From Nicotiana tabacum (Eukaryota > Streptophyta > Magnoliopsida > Solanales > Solanaceae), in NCBI RefSeq assembly GCF_000715075.1, contig NC_134087.1, positions 187,953,276 to 188,017,275 of the forward strand: a DNA stretch of 64,000 nucleotides. The letters run 5' to 3'. Under the pieces are notes generated by a model that saw nothing but the letters and a program-made list of their open reading frames with translations, was not told the DNA's origin and did not search any database. The translations under genes and the position numbers were made by a program. Positions 1 to 12,795 of the stretch are shown piece by piece (the first letter of the stretch is position 1; each line of letters begins with the position of its first letter).

Positions 1-337
1 CATTTAAAATAAATATCGGAAAAAAATAAATTTCTCGACATTTATGACAAAATATCGTTAAAGTAACAACATTTTGACAAAATATAATAAAAATAACGAT
101 ATTTGTAACAAAATATAGTAAAAATAACGATATTTGAATCAAAGTGTTGTAAAAATAATGATATTTGATACAAAATGTCGTAAAAACAATGATATTTTGT
201 ATCAAATGTCATTAAAACAATAACATTTGATACAAAATATCAAAAAGATTGTGACGTTTATTTTAGATGTCATATTATTAGTCGTTAAATTGCCAACGTT
301 TACATTAATGTTGGGAATTTTCCTATATTTTCTAGTG
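1..337. mobile_element. CACTA-like transposon end with subterminal repeats
   Basis: About 240 bp of imperfect AT-rich repeats built on ACGATATTTG-type words, present in both orientations, followed by an end reading TTTTCTAGTG at 328-337. Reverse-complemented, that end gives CACTAGAAAA, close to the CACTACTAGAAA termini of plant CACTA elements, which typically carry such subterminal repeats. The other end would lie left of the window, so the assignment cannot be confirmed here. Confidence 0.35.
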
Positions 338-1328
338 GTAAATCATTCTTTGTCTAACAGCAAAAAGTTATTATTTTTATTTTAATACTATATTTTTTAA
401 TATTGTGATTAGTACGCATAGAATAGATGAGTTCTCTTATTGTTAATCAATATTTTAAAAGGCTTTTCAGGACTCGCCGGCCTTTGGGCGTGTCACTTGT
501 AAAATGGCATGAGGTTCATGTGTATAATTTAGTTTTGTGAGGCTTACGTTCCAAGTGCCTAATTGTGCACTATTGTTCAATGCTTGGATGACCAAATAAT
601 TCCTATGCAAATTATGCGTTAAATTTCTTAATTATTAATATTATTGACGCTCAAGTATACTTTGACAAATGAATGATAAAGGTCTATTGATATTTTTTAA
701 CAAGATGAAGATTGAGATTAACTCAAATAACAAAGTCATGAGTATTCCATATTTTCTAAGTGAGAACATCATAGTGAATATTATTTGAACATTTCTTCTG
801 AAAATAGACATATATACGAAATATATATCTTCACTTATAATTGGTATCCATTTCATAGTTTTGTGTCTCTAAAAATATTAGACTTTTATTATTTTATAAT
901 TTGAAAGTAATTATGTATTTATTTATGAAGGAGTAAAATTTTAAATTACTATAATTTAATTTATTGATTATTATTTACTTTTAGAAAGGTAATTGTGTAT
1001 AGTTGATAATATTCTTAAAATATTTATTATTTATTTAAAATTTAAGATATTATATTTGATTTGTATCTCACAATAATTTTAACACCATTGCATTATTTAT
1101 ACTTGCAAAAACATGTTAGATATTTTATTTTTTATGAGTTTTTTTAATCTTTTTAAACTTTTAATGTACTTTCTATTGTTATAATTATTATACTATTTTG
1201 TAAATTAAAAAAAAATGTTACATTTAGTCAATAATATTACTAGTACTTGTTAAAAGTTGAATTTAAAAATAAAGTAAACAAAATTAAAACAATCTATAAA
1301 AGGAGACCAAAAGTCAGCGAATTGGTAA
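338..1328. other. AT-rich intergenic DNA
   Basis: No coding frame, RNA gene or terminal repeat was recognised. Open frames here are short, AT-driven and lack domain features. Confidence 0.6.
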
Positions 1329-2044
1329 GACCCTATGATAAACCAAAAGGTCATCACTTATTTTAGAAATATATTCTGTGTTCTGAGGCCTTAAAACTTC
1401 CTTTTTGCCTCACCTCGATTTTCGTACGCAGTCCGGGCGTGTATCCTGAAAGCCATTATGTGAAAATCTGTGAAAAATGGTGAATTTTGTTTTTAAAATG
1501 AATTTAAATTGACTTCGGTCAATATTTTAGGTAAACGGACCCGGACCCGTGATTTGACGGTCCAGGAGGATCCGTAGGAAAATATGGGACTTGGGCGTAT
1601 GCCCAGAATCGAATTCCGAAGTCCCAAGCCCGAGAAATAAATTTTTAAAGAAAATTATTTTCTGGAATATATATGAGTTTTTGGAAATGAAATATGTTTG
1701 AATTTGATGGTATCGGGCCCGTACTTTGATTCCGGAGCCCGGTACAGGTCTTATATGTGATTTAAGTTGAGCCTGTGAAATTTGGTAAGAAACGGAGGTC
1801 ATATGACGTGATTCAGAACCTTAGTTGTAAAATTTGAAACTTTGAAAGTTCTTGAGATTTTCTTTAATTTTGATACTAAATTCATAGTTGTTGATGTTAT
1901 TTTGATGATTTGATTGTACGAGCAAGTCCGTATGATATTTTTAGGCTAGTGTGCATGTTTGGTTTGGAGCTCCGAGGGATCGGGTGAGTTTTGGATAGAC
2001 CACGGAGTGAAATTTGGACTTAGAAAATTGCTGGTATGTTGCAG

Positions 2045-2262
2045 GTCTGCAGGCTTCGAAAATGCGAAGCCTGGCTCGCAAATGCGAAGATGACCTGAGC
2101 TGCCTTAGGTCGCAAATGCGAAAGGTCCCTCGCAAATGCGAAGTGGACCGGATTCCTTCAGTGTCACAAATGGGACAAAATCTTCGCATTTGCGATGTTA
2201 GCAGGTTTTGAAGGGTTCGCAATTGCGAACCCTGGTCGCAATTGCGATATCTACGACCTGCA
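2045..2262. repeat. Self-complementary GCGAA-word cluster in solo LTR
   Basis: Repeated words of the form CGCAAATGCGAA, later CGCAATTGCGA, in both orientations. Each is or nearly is an inverted repeat (TCGCA...TGCGA). The cluster starts about 710 bp after the LTR start, the same offset as differently worded clusters in the other long LTRs of this window. Confidence 0.7.
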
Positions 2263-3317
2263 AATTCATAACTTAGCCGAAAATCTTTCATTTTTCAAAC
2301 CTTTTCAAAACCTAAACACCCTTGGGCGATTTTTCGAAGACAAGTACTCTTCCAAATCGATTTTAAGTCACTTCTAACTCGTTTTCATTAATTTTTAACA
2401 TCTTTTCAAATGATTTCAACTCAAATCAAGGGTTTTCATGGGGGAAATTGGGTGTTTTGGGTAGAACCTAGATTTTTCAAATTTGGGAGATTTGGACCTC
2501 AATTTGAAGTTTGATTTCAAAACAAATTATATATTTGGGTTCGTGGGTGACTGGGTAATCGGGTTTTGATTCGAACCTCGGGTTTTGACCACGTGGGCCC
2601 GGGGTCGATTTTTGACTTTTTGGGAAAAACTTTAGAAAACCTATTTTCATGCATTAGAATTGATTCATTTAACATTTATTGATATTGTTAAGTAACTTGT
2701 GGCTAGATACAAGCGAATTGGTGGTGGAATCAAGTGGTAAAGCGGTGGTTGAGGCTTAAATTGTGTTCGTGACATCGAGGTAAGTGTTTGGTCTAACCTT
2801 AGCTTGAGGGATTAGGAGTTATGTCCTATTTGCTATGTGTTGGTTGTTGAGTACGACGTATAGGCATGGTGACGAGTATCTATACATTGGTGTCAAGCAT
2901 GCCCATGAGTCTTATACTATGATTAATGTGACTTCGTTTGTATTGCTCATGTCTTATGTGATGATTTCTATTGTTGAACAAGGCATGTGGAAGTAATATT
3001 GGTATTTGAACATTGAAGAGCATTGGCTCAAGTTGTAAAATGATTTGTGAAAGTATAATTGGCAATTGAACCTTTTAGAGCATTGGCTCAAATTGTGAAT
3101 TGAGTTGTGAAGTAAATGTGAAAAAGAAAAAAGGATTATGATATTGTCTCCCTTTCCAGGATATTGTTGTTTAATGTTGTCTCCCTTGCCGGAATGTTAT
3201 TGTTTGATATTTTTTCCCTTTCCAGAATATGATTATTGTACTATTGTTCCCTTGCCGGGAATTAATTGTGAATTTGTTGATTCCCTTGCCCTTATTGCTT
3301 GTGATTGTTGTTTGGGT

Positions 3318-3612
3318 GATGAAGAGTGTTAAAGCACGAAGGGTGATGCCGTGCATTATTTTGGCAAGAGAGTGTTAAAGCGCGAAGGGTGATACCGTGT
3401 ATGATATTTGTGAGAGAGTGTTAATGCACGAAGGGTGATGTCGTGCCGCATGATGTACCATTCCGTGCCTTTATATGAGTGATAATGCACGAAGGATCAT
3501 TCCGTGTCATAATTATGTGAGGTAAAAGCACGAAGGGTGATGCAATGTCATTTATATTGATTTTATGGTGAGGACGAGAGTAAAAGCATGAAAGGTGATG
3601 CTGTGCACTTGT
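3318..3612 (+). repeat. Minisatellite with hairpin core in solo LTR
   Basis: Six irregular units of roughly 42-63 bp share a core like GCACGAAGGGTGATGCCGTGC, whose ends GCACG and CGTGC pair. It follows CCCTTGCCGG-type motifs and begins about 1985 bp into the LTR. That is where other LTRs in the window carry an unrelated 39-bp minisatellite. Confidence 0.75.
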
Positions 3613-4325
3613 CTTTGATTTCCTGACTTTTATTGATAATTGGGTTATGGTGTTCTTTACATTTAACTGTTGTTTTCAATTGTTACTGGTTATTTCCTCG
3701 CAGTATGATTTCCCCTTCCTATCTTTAATTGTAAGGTTTTGCTTTTATTTTCCGCTGTATATGATTTAACTACACATGTTTATTTGGTAGTCTGGTCCTA
3801 GCCTCGTCACTACTTTGCCGAGGTTAGGCTAGGCACTTACAGCACATGGGATCGGTTGTGCTGATACTACACTCTGCACTGTTTGCAGATCCAAGTACTG
3901 GAGCATACTGATCGTAGCTTTGGGTTGCTGCCTTCAGTCCATTTAGAGATCCGAGGTAGTCCTGCAGGCATCTGTAGGCCTTGGCGTCTCCTTCTATCCT
4001 TTCATTCTATTTCTTTTATGTATTTTAGAGACAGTGTTGTAATAAATCTTTCGGACCTTATTTGTAGAACTCCTAGATAGTCTGTGAAATTGTGACACCA
4101 ATCTTGGGTAGTTTATGTATGGATTGGTACTGGCATCTTTATTAAAATATTACATTGCAGTCTTCCGCTTATTAAATCTCGATGTTTATATAACGTTGGT
4201 TTTTAATTATTAAAGGATTAAAATTGGGAAAAAGGTAAATAATTCAAATAATTGGCTTGCCTAACTTTCACTAGTAGGCGCCATCACGACCCCCGAGGGT
4301 GGAAAATCCGGGTCGTGATAGACCC

Positions 4326-5048
4326 CAAACGGCCAAAGACCTAAGATGTTGGGGATTCTCAAAGGCTCAATATTTTAGCAAACCCATTCTAATTTTAGTC
4401 AAATTTGATTTCTACCTAGGCAATATATTCCTCCTCTACAAATTGTGGTTCCGAAGAAAGCTATGTATGGAGAGTATGAGAGATTTAGAAAGAAAAGATT
4501 TTGGCGGTAATAATTTTTGACTTCCCTCTTCCTAATTCTAAAATTACATTTTCCTTTATTAGTCAGAATTCTCAGACAACCTAATTTTGCATTACGCTTT
4601 GGCAATTTAATTGGAGATTTAAGAAAACGGGGAAAGAGAGGCAAGCTATTGGAAGAACATTGATATAGGGTTCAACTCTTGGTAAGGCTTTTGCAGGTTT
4701 GTATCTGTCTTCTATTTAATTTAATACTATGAAAATCTTATTCTTTGTACTGTGATAGTTAAAAGAAAATATTTTTGTGTTTTGAAGTGCTTACTAGATT
4801 TTCTACTTTTCTAGTTATTTAGGCTCTTTTAAGTTTATTTGCGGAGTATATTTGAAGTTTTAAGTTTATTTGCAGAGTATATTTGAAGCTCTTTTAAGTA
4901 TATTGCAGACTCTTTACACTGTCGTAAATATTATCTGAAGTTCTAAAGTGTATCTACAGATGGTGTAAAACATATTCACACTAGATTAAGCTCAAGGAGA
5001 ATTACTGAACTTGATTCTTTGTTGCTATATGTGTAGGCTATATTCTTA
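4326..5048. other. Non-coding stretch between solo LTR and CACTA genes
   Basis: No gene recognised. A short tandem repeat of TTTAAGTTTATTTGC / GAGTATATTTGAAG words occurs near 4828-4900. This may be the 5' subterminal part of the CACTA element that follows, but no terminal CACTA sequence was found. Confidence 0.45.
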
Positions 5049-6530
5049 ATGGATAAGAGTTGGATAAACATATTGAATAGGAACGATTCTTTATATGAGA
5101 TCGGAGTCAAAGAGTTTATTAAGTTTGCGTCATTGGATAGGCCTAATGCATCTGAAATCTTGTGTCCATGTCGAAAGTGTTGTAATATGAAAATTTATCT
5201 CAAAAGATTTGATTGTCGAACATATAGTAGTTGATGGGTTTCTAACTAGTTACACTACTTGGATTTTTCATGGTGAGATATCATATTCATCAATGTCTAC
5301 TAATCAATCGGATAAAGGTTATGAAATACACGCCTTAGTACATGATGCTTTTGGAGTTCCTCCTACTAGTGACTTTGTTGATATGGACACTAGTGGTGAT
5401 GGATTTGGTGGGTCAAATCAACATAGGAAAGGGTTTGATAAGAAGACTGAAATATTTTTTAACTTACTAAAAGAAGCTGAGTGTGAATTATACCCTGGAA
5501 GCAAATATTCACTAATTTTTTTTCTTGTTCATCTATTGCATCTAAAATGTCTCAATGGGTGGAGTAACAATTCATTTTCCATGTTGCTTGAGTTGCTAAA
5601 AGATGTGTTTCCTGAAGATGAAGTATTACCCAAGTCCTTTAATGATGCCAAGAAAATTATAAAAGATTTAGGACTTAGAATATACAAAAATACATGCATG
5701 TCCAAATGATTGTATGACCTACTGGAAATGAGATAAAAGATAGAATGGATTGTAAGTTTTACAAAACTCCAAGGTATAAACAGTTTAAAGGTGAATCAAG
5801 TAGTAGTATGGAAACCTCAAAAATTCCAGCAAAGATATTTAGATACTTTCCATTGATATTAAGGCTTCAAAGGTTATTCATGTCATCTAAAACATCTACT
5901 CAAATGAGATGGCACGCTGAAGGTCGCACACGAGATAGAGTAATGCGGCACCCTGCTGATAGTATTACTTGAAATTTTTTTGATAAATTGCATCCAAGTT
6001 TTTCTCAAGATCCTAGGAATGTTAGACTTGGCCCGACTTCAGATGGCTTTAATCCTTTCAAGTCAATGTCTATCTCACATAACACATGCCAGTTGTCTTG
6101 GTTCTATATAACTTGCCACCATGGTTATGCATGAAGCAACCATATATGATATTGTCAATAATTATTGATGGTCCTCCTGCACCTGGCAATGATATTGATG
6201 TCTATCTTCGACCCTTAATTGATGAGTTAAAAGAATTGTGGGTTGGTGTTGACACTTATGATGTATCAAACAACCATATGTTTCAAATGTGTGCTTCATT
6301 GCTTTGGACAATCAGTGATTTTCCAGCACTAGGTAACTTATCAGGATATGGTGTAAAAACTAGATATGCTTGTCCATGTTGTCCGATGAAAACTAAATTT
6401 TTGAGATTGAGAAATGGGTGAAGATATTGACTCACAAACTATGGGTTAGGGAAGGAGTGCCAGGAACAGAAATTGGCCCACAAACTATGGAAAGTACTGA
6501 CGCATTTGACGAAGATTACGATATATCTTA
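5049..6530 (+). pseudogene. CACTA TnpD-like transposase (Transposase_21), truncated
   Basis: The start (MDKSWINIL..., CPCRKCCN) matches the N-terminal transposase-associated domain of plant CACTA transposases, which has a CxxC zinc-binding-like motif. Reading continues after a frameshift near 5195-5210, where the next frame gives VEHIVVDGF and TTWIFHGE. A segment after 5745 contains FRYFPLILRLQRLF, MRWHAEGR and RHPADS. A further frame at 6086-6421 contains LPPWLCMKQPY, PGNDIDVYLRPLIDELKELW, NLSGYG and CPCC, all hallmarks of the Transposase_21 region. At least three frameshifts or stops are needed to read through, and the C-terminal part (DUF4218-type region) is missing after about 6425. The protein would normally bind and cut CACTA termini; this copy cannot be functional. 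Confidence 0.85.
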
Positions 6531-6749
6531 GTTCTTAATATTATCATAGTATTATTACTATTTTAGTACAGATGGTTATTGAACAGAGAACAAATTAATA
6601 TTTCTTATTATGCAATTCAGTCATTTAAATCTCTTGTGCTTACATGTCTTATTGTTTGACTTGGTAGTTAGATATTATTTTATGCTTTTGGATAGTACAA
6701 ATTAATTTTCAATCTGATAGGAATCTAATTTTTGAGCAACTTCAGTGAG

Positions 6750-9186
6750 ATGGCAAGAAAAAAGCAAAGAAACTCTAGTCAAGGTGGGCTTTTATCCAGT
6801 TCTTCAGAGCAACAAGAACAACAAATGGACAACACATCGATGCCTGAACCACCTCAAAACTGGCCACAAAATGAAAGACAAGCTATCCGATCTGGTAACT
6901 TGTCAATAAATGATTCACATGATATAGAAAATTTCTCAGGTACTAAAGTTATACCTTATCTTCATTTGATGTTATTTGAAAACTGCTGCAGAGAAGAATA
7001 TTCGATGTTATTTGAAAACTTTTCCATAAGCAGCACATAATATTTTTGCTGTATTAGTAATGCCATGCATTATTGTTTGCAAGATTTTAGTGACTACATA
7101 AAGCAATGGACATCTATTGCCCCTGATAAAACACAAGCAGAAGTAGAGAAAGCAGAAGTTAATGTTCAATAAATACAGCCTGCCTCAGAGGTTCAAAACC
7201 AAAATACTAAATCACCTTTTATCCTCAAAGACTACAAACCTAACCCTTCTTTCCTCCCCCTTTGTCATTTGGTTTGCATTTCTTTGAACTAAATTTAATA
7301 CACTACACATAAAACACAACATACAAAAACGATGGGTTATACCATCTCAAATTATTAATCTGACTCCAAATTTATCATGCCATAATCCAAAATTGCTGAT
7401 TTTTACTAGTATGAATGCACCTCCCTTTTATCTTTGATTATTTATAGGTTCCAATGAGAGTGAAGAACAATCTAAGCGACTAAGGGGCCCCACTATGATG
7501 CACTCAGGATGGAAAAATGATGGTGGCAGTTTACATGTTGAGTTGAATGAATATGGCCAACCAATTGGACCAGAAACATCTAGATTGAGTTCTAAACTTG
7601 GTGTCATAGCACGAAATGGTATCCTAGCACCATTGAATTATAAAGATTGGAGGCTTGTGCCAAAGATGTTCAAGGACATAATATGGGCTCATATTAAGGT
7701 GCTTAGTACTAAATCAAAAATTACATACTAAAAGATTTTTATTTTTATATTATTCTATATAAATAAGTTATGCTAAATATGTCTGTAGGAAAATACTGAT
7801 ACAACTGATGATATGAGACGCATGTTGATGATACCGGTTGGATCTAAATGGAAAGAATGGAAGCATGAAGCTAAAAGTTGTGGTTATGAATCGTATGGTA
7901 CTAATATTGAGCGCTTTGCTCATCGTCCAAATAGGATGGAAGAAGATCGGTGGCGTTCATTAGTTCATTATTGGAGCTCAAATGTTGTAAAGGTGTTCCA
8001 GAATATCAAGCATTTTCTTCTGTTGCACCTTAGGCCTATAGCATTCTTGTCACTAGATCTCTGTTTTTTTTAAACTTATCTTTTTATTGTTTATTAATTT
8101 TTTGCGGTGAATTGTGTCTATTCTCTAATATAATATTGTATTTAACTTTTTTAGGAAAAGAGCAAGAAGAACAAAGAAAGCCGAAAGAAGTTGACTATGT
8201 CACACACATCAGGAAGAAAAAGTCATTCTCAAATTATAGATAATGTATGACATAATCGTTATCTACTATCTTCAGCTTATATACTAGTTTTTATTTTCTT
8301 GAATACTTTACTACAATTTTTTACTATTAAATACAGATGACAAAGAAGAATGGCATAAAACCAACTCGTATTGAGGTATTTAAAGAAACACATTCAAGAA
8401 AGAATGATCAACCAGTAAATGAGATAGCTGGTGAAGTTATGGTAAATTCTCATTCTTTATAAATAAAAAGATATTGTCATTTGCTTACAAAATTTTGTTA
8501 ACTTATTTTTGCTTTCCGTTCTTTCAAAAAGAAACAAATAGATGAACCTGCTGAGGTATATCCTGAGTTAAATGTCCCTGGAAGTGCTCCTAATGATGTG
8601 TATGCACAAATTATGGGACCAAACACTCATGGGATTGTTCGAACTCTAGGAAAAGGAGCAGCCCCAAGTTTTGTTTATGCCCCAGTATAAAAACGATCCA
8701 AAGCTGAGCAAAGAGATTTTGATGCAAGGGTTGAGATAGAAGTTCAAAAAGCTACCACAGCTATCCAAGCTGATATGGAGAAAAAATTGGCAGAAGCAAA
8801 AGAAGATATGAAAGCAACAATAGATGATAAAGTAAAGGCAGGGGTCCGAGCATATCTAGAGAGTATGGGTATTACAATTGGCTCAATAGTAAATCAATCA
8901 GTAATGAGCAGGTAAATAACTATATGCTCATTCACAAACTTTGTTCACTTAAAGTTAGTATTGCTATATATTTCTCTTTTAATTATAATAACCTCCCTCT
9001 TTGTGATAGGTTTTTGATAACTCACTTGAAGATCGCCAACAATCATTATCACCAGTTTCAATTGTTCACAAAAATAAATTGAGTTTTAGATCAAAGTTGC
9101 GAGTTAATTGTCCAGGTGTTATGATCTCGTTTTTTGAGAAAAATATGTGGGAGTGTCTTGATCAAAGTGATGAAAATAGGAGCTAG
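6750..9186 (+). pseudogene. CACTA second gene (Ptta/En/Spm plant transposase), one stop
   Basis: A multi-exon gene can be traced with GT-AG introns and matching phases: 6750-6939, 7448-7698, 7789-7992, 8155-8244, 8337-8441, 8532-8911, then a last exon from about 9011 to the stop at 9184-9186. The start chosen is the ATG of MARKKQRNSSQ. Features are an acidic/Q-rich N-terminus, SKRLRGPTMM, LGVIARNGILAPLNY, DWRLVPKMFKDIIW, WKHEAKSCGY and RWRSLVHYWSS (typical of the Ptta/En/Spm transposase domain), and a coiled-coil-like charged segment VEIEVQKATTAIQADMEKKL. One in-frame TAA at 8688-8690 interrupts exon 6, and the last junction is out of phase by one base. In other systems the second CACTA protein (TnpA type) binds subterminal repeats. 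It is far better preserved than the upstream gene. Confidence 0.82.
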
Positions 9187-9940
9187 AAAGTCTGTTGGCA
9201 GAGCATATGGTGGTGACCTTATATTTTTTCAGATATAAGTAGGATAATTTTTGGTCTAGCTTACAAATATGAGAGTTATAAGTAGGATAATTTTGGATGG
9301 CTTATTTCTTTATGAATTTTGCCTCTTCTCCTATGGTATGGCTTGGTGAAAATTCTGTCACTATATGGTTGAAGTTGCTTAATCATAGCTACTTTATTTT
9401 AATTGATATTCACTTGTCAGTTAGTATTTTAGAATTGATGGGTCTATGCTGGATGATATCTTTGTGATTTGTGAATAGTAGAGCTTACAATTTTAAAGAA
9501 CTTTTACAATGCTGTTAGAGAAGGAAGTTTAGTATAAAAGTGCTATCATATGTTTCCAGTGTTGTCTCTAGACTTTTGCTTGTAATTCAAAGTTCTTATG
9601 TTATTTTTGTAGAAGTTGCTGCATTTTAGGGATACATAAGCTTTGTCTTGTTTATTGTATCTTGTACTCTACACTCAATTTTCAATTCTATAAACTATCA
9701 AAGTAACCTTTCTAATATTTTTTTCTCATGTTGAAAAAATTAAGAAGACTGAAACTAATAAACTTGGGACCCAAAAAAAGAAGTGGGTAAGTTTGGAAAA
9801 TATGCAAGCCACTTCAATTTTTTCAGTTTTTTTTACATAGTTGTAATTCTATTTTATGTGATTCTTTTGCAGAGCTTCTGAAGAAAATAAGATCAATTAT
9901 TGGAAAGGAATGCTTGACTAGTGGAAAGATGGATCCATAA
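9187..9940. other. 3' flank of CACTA genes, no gene seen
   Basis: AT-rich DNA without a supported coding frame or RNA gene. The sequence ends abruptly at the start of a long LTR at 9941. Confidence 0.5.
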
Positions 9941-12772
9941 TGTAACGACTCGACTGGTTGTTTTGAGCTCTAGCGCGTCGTTTAGCAGTCTGAGGCCATG
10001 AGCAACTTCATTTCAGGTATTATGACTTGTACGCATGGTCGGAATTGAATTTCGGGAAGTCCGGAGTTGATTTGGAGAGAGAAGTCTCATTTCGGAAGCT
10101 TTAAGTTGGAAGAATTAACTAAGATTGGATTTCAGAGTAAACGACCTCGAAATCGGGATCTAAAGGTTCCAACAGGTTCGTATGATGATTTCGGACTTGG
10201 GCGTATGCCCGGATCGGGTTTTGGATGACCCGGGAGCGTTTTGGTGCAAATTGTGGAAGTTAGTAATTTGGAAGAAATTTCATAAGTTTGGCTTGAAGTG
10301 CATTTCAGCGTTATTAATGTCCGTTTGGGATTCAGAGTCTGGGAGTAGCTCCGTATAGTGATTCTAGAGTTGGGGGCGCGATCGGAAATGAATTTGGAGG
10401 TCCGTAGGTCATTTTGAAGTCATTTTGCTAAAGATAGAAATTTGAAGGTTTTTGGGAAGTTTGACCGGAAGTGGACCTTTTGATGAGGTCGGAATCCGAT
10501 TCCGGAAGTTGGAGTAGGTCCGTAATGCCAAATGTGACTTGTATGCAAAATTTGGGGTCAATCAGACGTGATTTGATAGGTTTAAACATCGAGAGTAGAA
10601 GTTTGAAATTCTAAAGTTCATAAAGCTTGGATTAGAGGTCGATTCGTGGTTTTAGCGTTGTTTGGTATGATTTGAGGCCTCGAGCGAGCCCGTAATGTGT
10701 TTTGGGACTAGTCGGTATGATTGGTTGGGGTCCGGGGGGCCTCGGGTGAATTCCGGGTGGTTAACGAATCAAAAATAAAAATTTTGGAAGGCTGAAGTTG
10801 CTGGTTGCTGTCATAACCGCATCTGCGAGAAATGGGCCGCAGGTGCGGAGCCGCAGAAGCGGCCAGAAGAGGCGCATATGCGATATTGGTGGAGGAGAGT
10901 TGGGACCGTAGATGCAGTCATTTTGCCGCAGATGCGGGACTGCACCTGCGGTGAAGAAGACGCAGAAGCGGAAAAGGGTAGCCTGGTGAGGGACCGCATA
11001 AGCGGTATTCGAACCGCACCTGCAGAACTGCAGAAGCGGTCAAGAGACCGCAGGTGCGGAAAGTACTGAAGGCAATAGGTTGTTTTAAAGTTGGGTTTTG
11101 GCCATTTCCTCTCATATTTTCTTGGCTTGGGCGATTTTTGGAGGGTTTCAAGAGAGGATTGTCATCATCAATGATAAAGTAAGATATTCCCTACCTATCT
11201 TGAGTTAAATATATGATTATATACGGATTTGGGCATGGAAGTTTGTAGAAAACTTAGGGTTTGAGGGAAAACCTAGAAAATTGATATTCTTGGAATTTGA
11301 CCACGATTTTGGGTATGGAATTAAGAGAAAATCATATATTTAAGTTCGTGAGTTCATGGGTAAACTTTATTTTCGAGAAATTTCGGAATCCGGGCACGTG
11401 GGCCAGAGGGCATTTTTGTTAACTTTTTGATCGGGGTTGGAATTGTTATAAATTGGATTATAATGAGTACCTTAGCATATATTAATGAGTTTACATAATT
11501 GTTTGCTAGTTTTGGTGCATTGGAGCATCGGTTTGGGTCGTCGGAAGGGCTTGGAAGCCGGTTTGGAGCTTCGGAGCGAGGTGAGTCTCCTTTCTAACCT
11601 TGTAAGAGGGAATTGTCCCCATAAGTGAAATAATTGGTTATGTGCTCCTATTTGTGGGGGGATACGTACGCACGAGGTGACGAGAGTCCGTGTACTATTA
11701 TGCTATTGTCCGGGTAGTCTAGGACACAAAAACATGCTATACTTGGAATATTTGTAACCTTATTGACAGTTGATTGCTTAAATCCCATCGAATTGGTAAA
11801 TGGATTTCTAAAAAGAATTAAACTTCATTTTTTTCTAAATTGTTAAAAGAGAATTGGTTTCCTTTGGGTAATTGTTTCCTAATGACTTCTTGATTGATTG
11901 TCTGTGCGTGTTTAAATTCTGGAACGGGCCGAACACCTAGGCAGATTAAATAGATGTATCTATGGTTCGTGTCGTTCGACCCTCGGCAGTGCACAGTTTA
12001 AATATTGTTGGATTGGGTCGTACGACCTCGGCAGAATTGCGCATGCTTGTATTGCTTGCCTTGAGATTTGGTGATATTGATATTTGCCTTCCCTGGCTTG
12101 AGATAATTGAAAATGAATAGATTATGAATCAGGAGATTTTTAGTATAAAAAGGAAACTTTTACTTGTTCGTGACTTATCTGAAATTTCTGTCATTCTTAA
12201 TAAATCCATGATTACTCGCATCAATAATATATTATCATTGGACCTCTAGTAAGTATCGAAGTCGACCTCTCGTCTCTACTTCTTCGAGATTAGACGAGAT
12301 ACTCATTGGGTACACGTTGTTTTCGTACTCATACTACACTTGCTGTGTATTTTTATTGCACAGGCACATGCATCTCTAGTAGCCTAGTGGGCGTAGCAGC
12401 ATGGCTGATACGGAGACTTAGGTGAGCTGCACTTCTCGAGCCGACCCGCAGCCAGCAGAGTCTCTTTCAAATTACTGTACTTACTTTCTGTCCAATTTGT
12501 ATTTCAGACATCTGTTGTATTATATTATTTCCTAGAGATAGCTCATGCACTTGTGACACCGGGTTCTGGGATGGTTTTTGGATTATTCAATATTAAGTTT
12601 GTTAAAGACTTCATGGTTATTTCGGTAAATTTCATTATTTATTATTTGATGTATAAAGAAAATAATTTCAACAAATGCTAAAAATTGGAACTTAATTGAG
12701 TATTTATGGTTGGTTTGCCTGACAGCGGTGTCCGGCGCCATCATGACCCTTAGTGGATTTTGGGTCCTGACA
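9941..12772 (+). repeat. 5' LTR of the LARD-like element
   Basis: 2832 bp running from TGTAACGACTCG to GGGTCCTGACA, followed by a PBS. It carries a GC-rich palindromic cluster at 10808-11060 (CCGCA...TGCGG words). A small tandem repeat at 11922-12050 has self-complementary cores such as GGGTCGTACGACC. The beginning is repeated at 17235, which identifies it as an LTR. Confidence 0.8.
10808..11062. repeat. Self-complementary CCGCA/TGCGG cluster in LARD LTR
   Basis: Many alternating words like CCGCAGATGCGG, CCGCACCTGCAG and GCCGCAGAAGCGG in both orientations, giving dense inverted repeats. It begins about 870 bp into the LTR, near the offset of the corresponding clusters in the other LTRs. Confidence 0.7.
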
Positions 12773-12775
12773 ACA

Positions 12776-12795
12776 TGGTATCAGAACACTAGGTT
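12776..12795 (+). other. Primer binding site, initiator tRNA-Met type
   Basis: TGGTATCAGAACACTAGGTT starts three bases after the LTR end. TGGTATCAGAGC is the usual plant LTR-element PBS complementary to the 3' end of initiator tRNA-Met. The match is good for the first ten bases. Confidence 0.75.

Larger units (their letters stand above)
1334..4320 (+). mobile_element. Solo LTR of a Ty3/gypsy element, with 5-bp TSD
   Basis: A 2987-bp LTR without an internal region. The start (TATGATAAACC) aligns with the TGTGACGACCC start of the LTR at 57776, and the end (GGGTCGTGATA) aligns with its GGGTTGTGACA end, so both termini have decayed by transitions. GACCC occurs directly before it (1329-1333) and directly after it (4321-4325), which is the 5-bp target-site duplication expected of gypsy integration. 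Solo LTRs arise by recombination between the two LTRs of one element. Internal landmarks shared with the other long LTRs are a gcg-rich palindromic cluster near 2045-2260, CCCTTGCCGG motifs near 3140-3290, a minisatellite, and GTGACACCAATCTTGGGTA near 4091. Confidence 0.88.
5049..9186 (+). mobile_element. Degenerate En/Spm-type CACTA transposon (coding core)
   Basis: Two consecutive plus-strand genes in the order typical of plant CACTA elements: a TnpD-like transposase remnant (5049-6530) and a spliced Ptta/En/Spm-domain gene (6750-9186). Terminal CACTA inverted repeats were not identified, so the limits given are those of the coding core. The real element probably extends toward 4.3 kb on the left and up to 9.94 kb on the right, where a long LTR begins. 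Confidence 0.8.

Noticed and set aside
641..856. 71-codon minus-strand hydrophobic frame
   Set aside because: AT-rich intergenic DNA with no supporting feature.
2014..2377. Overlapping open frames on both strands within the solo LTR
   Set aside because: They lie over the palindromic GCGAA cluster, which reads open in both directions by symmetry.
9911..9925. GACTAGTGG as the right CACTA terminus of the 5-9 kb element
   Set aside because: Too short a match, no inverted partner on the left and no 3-bp target duplication.
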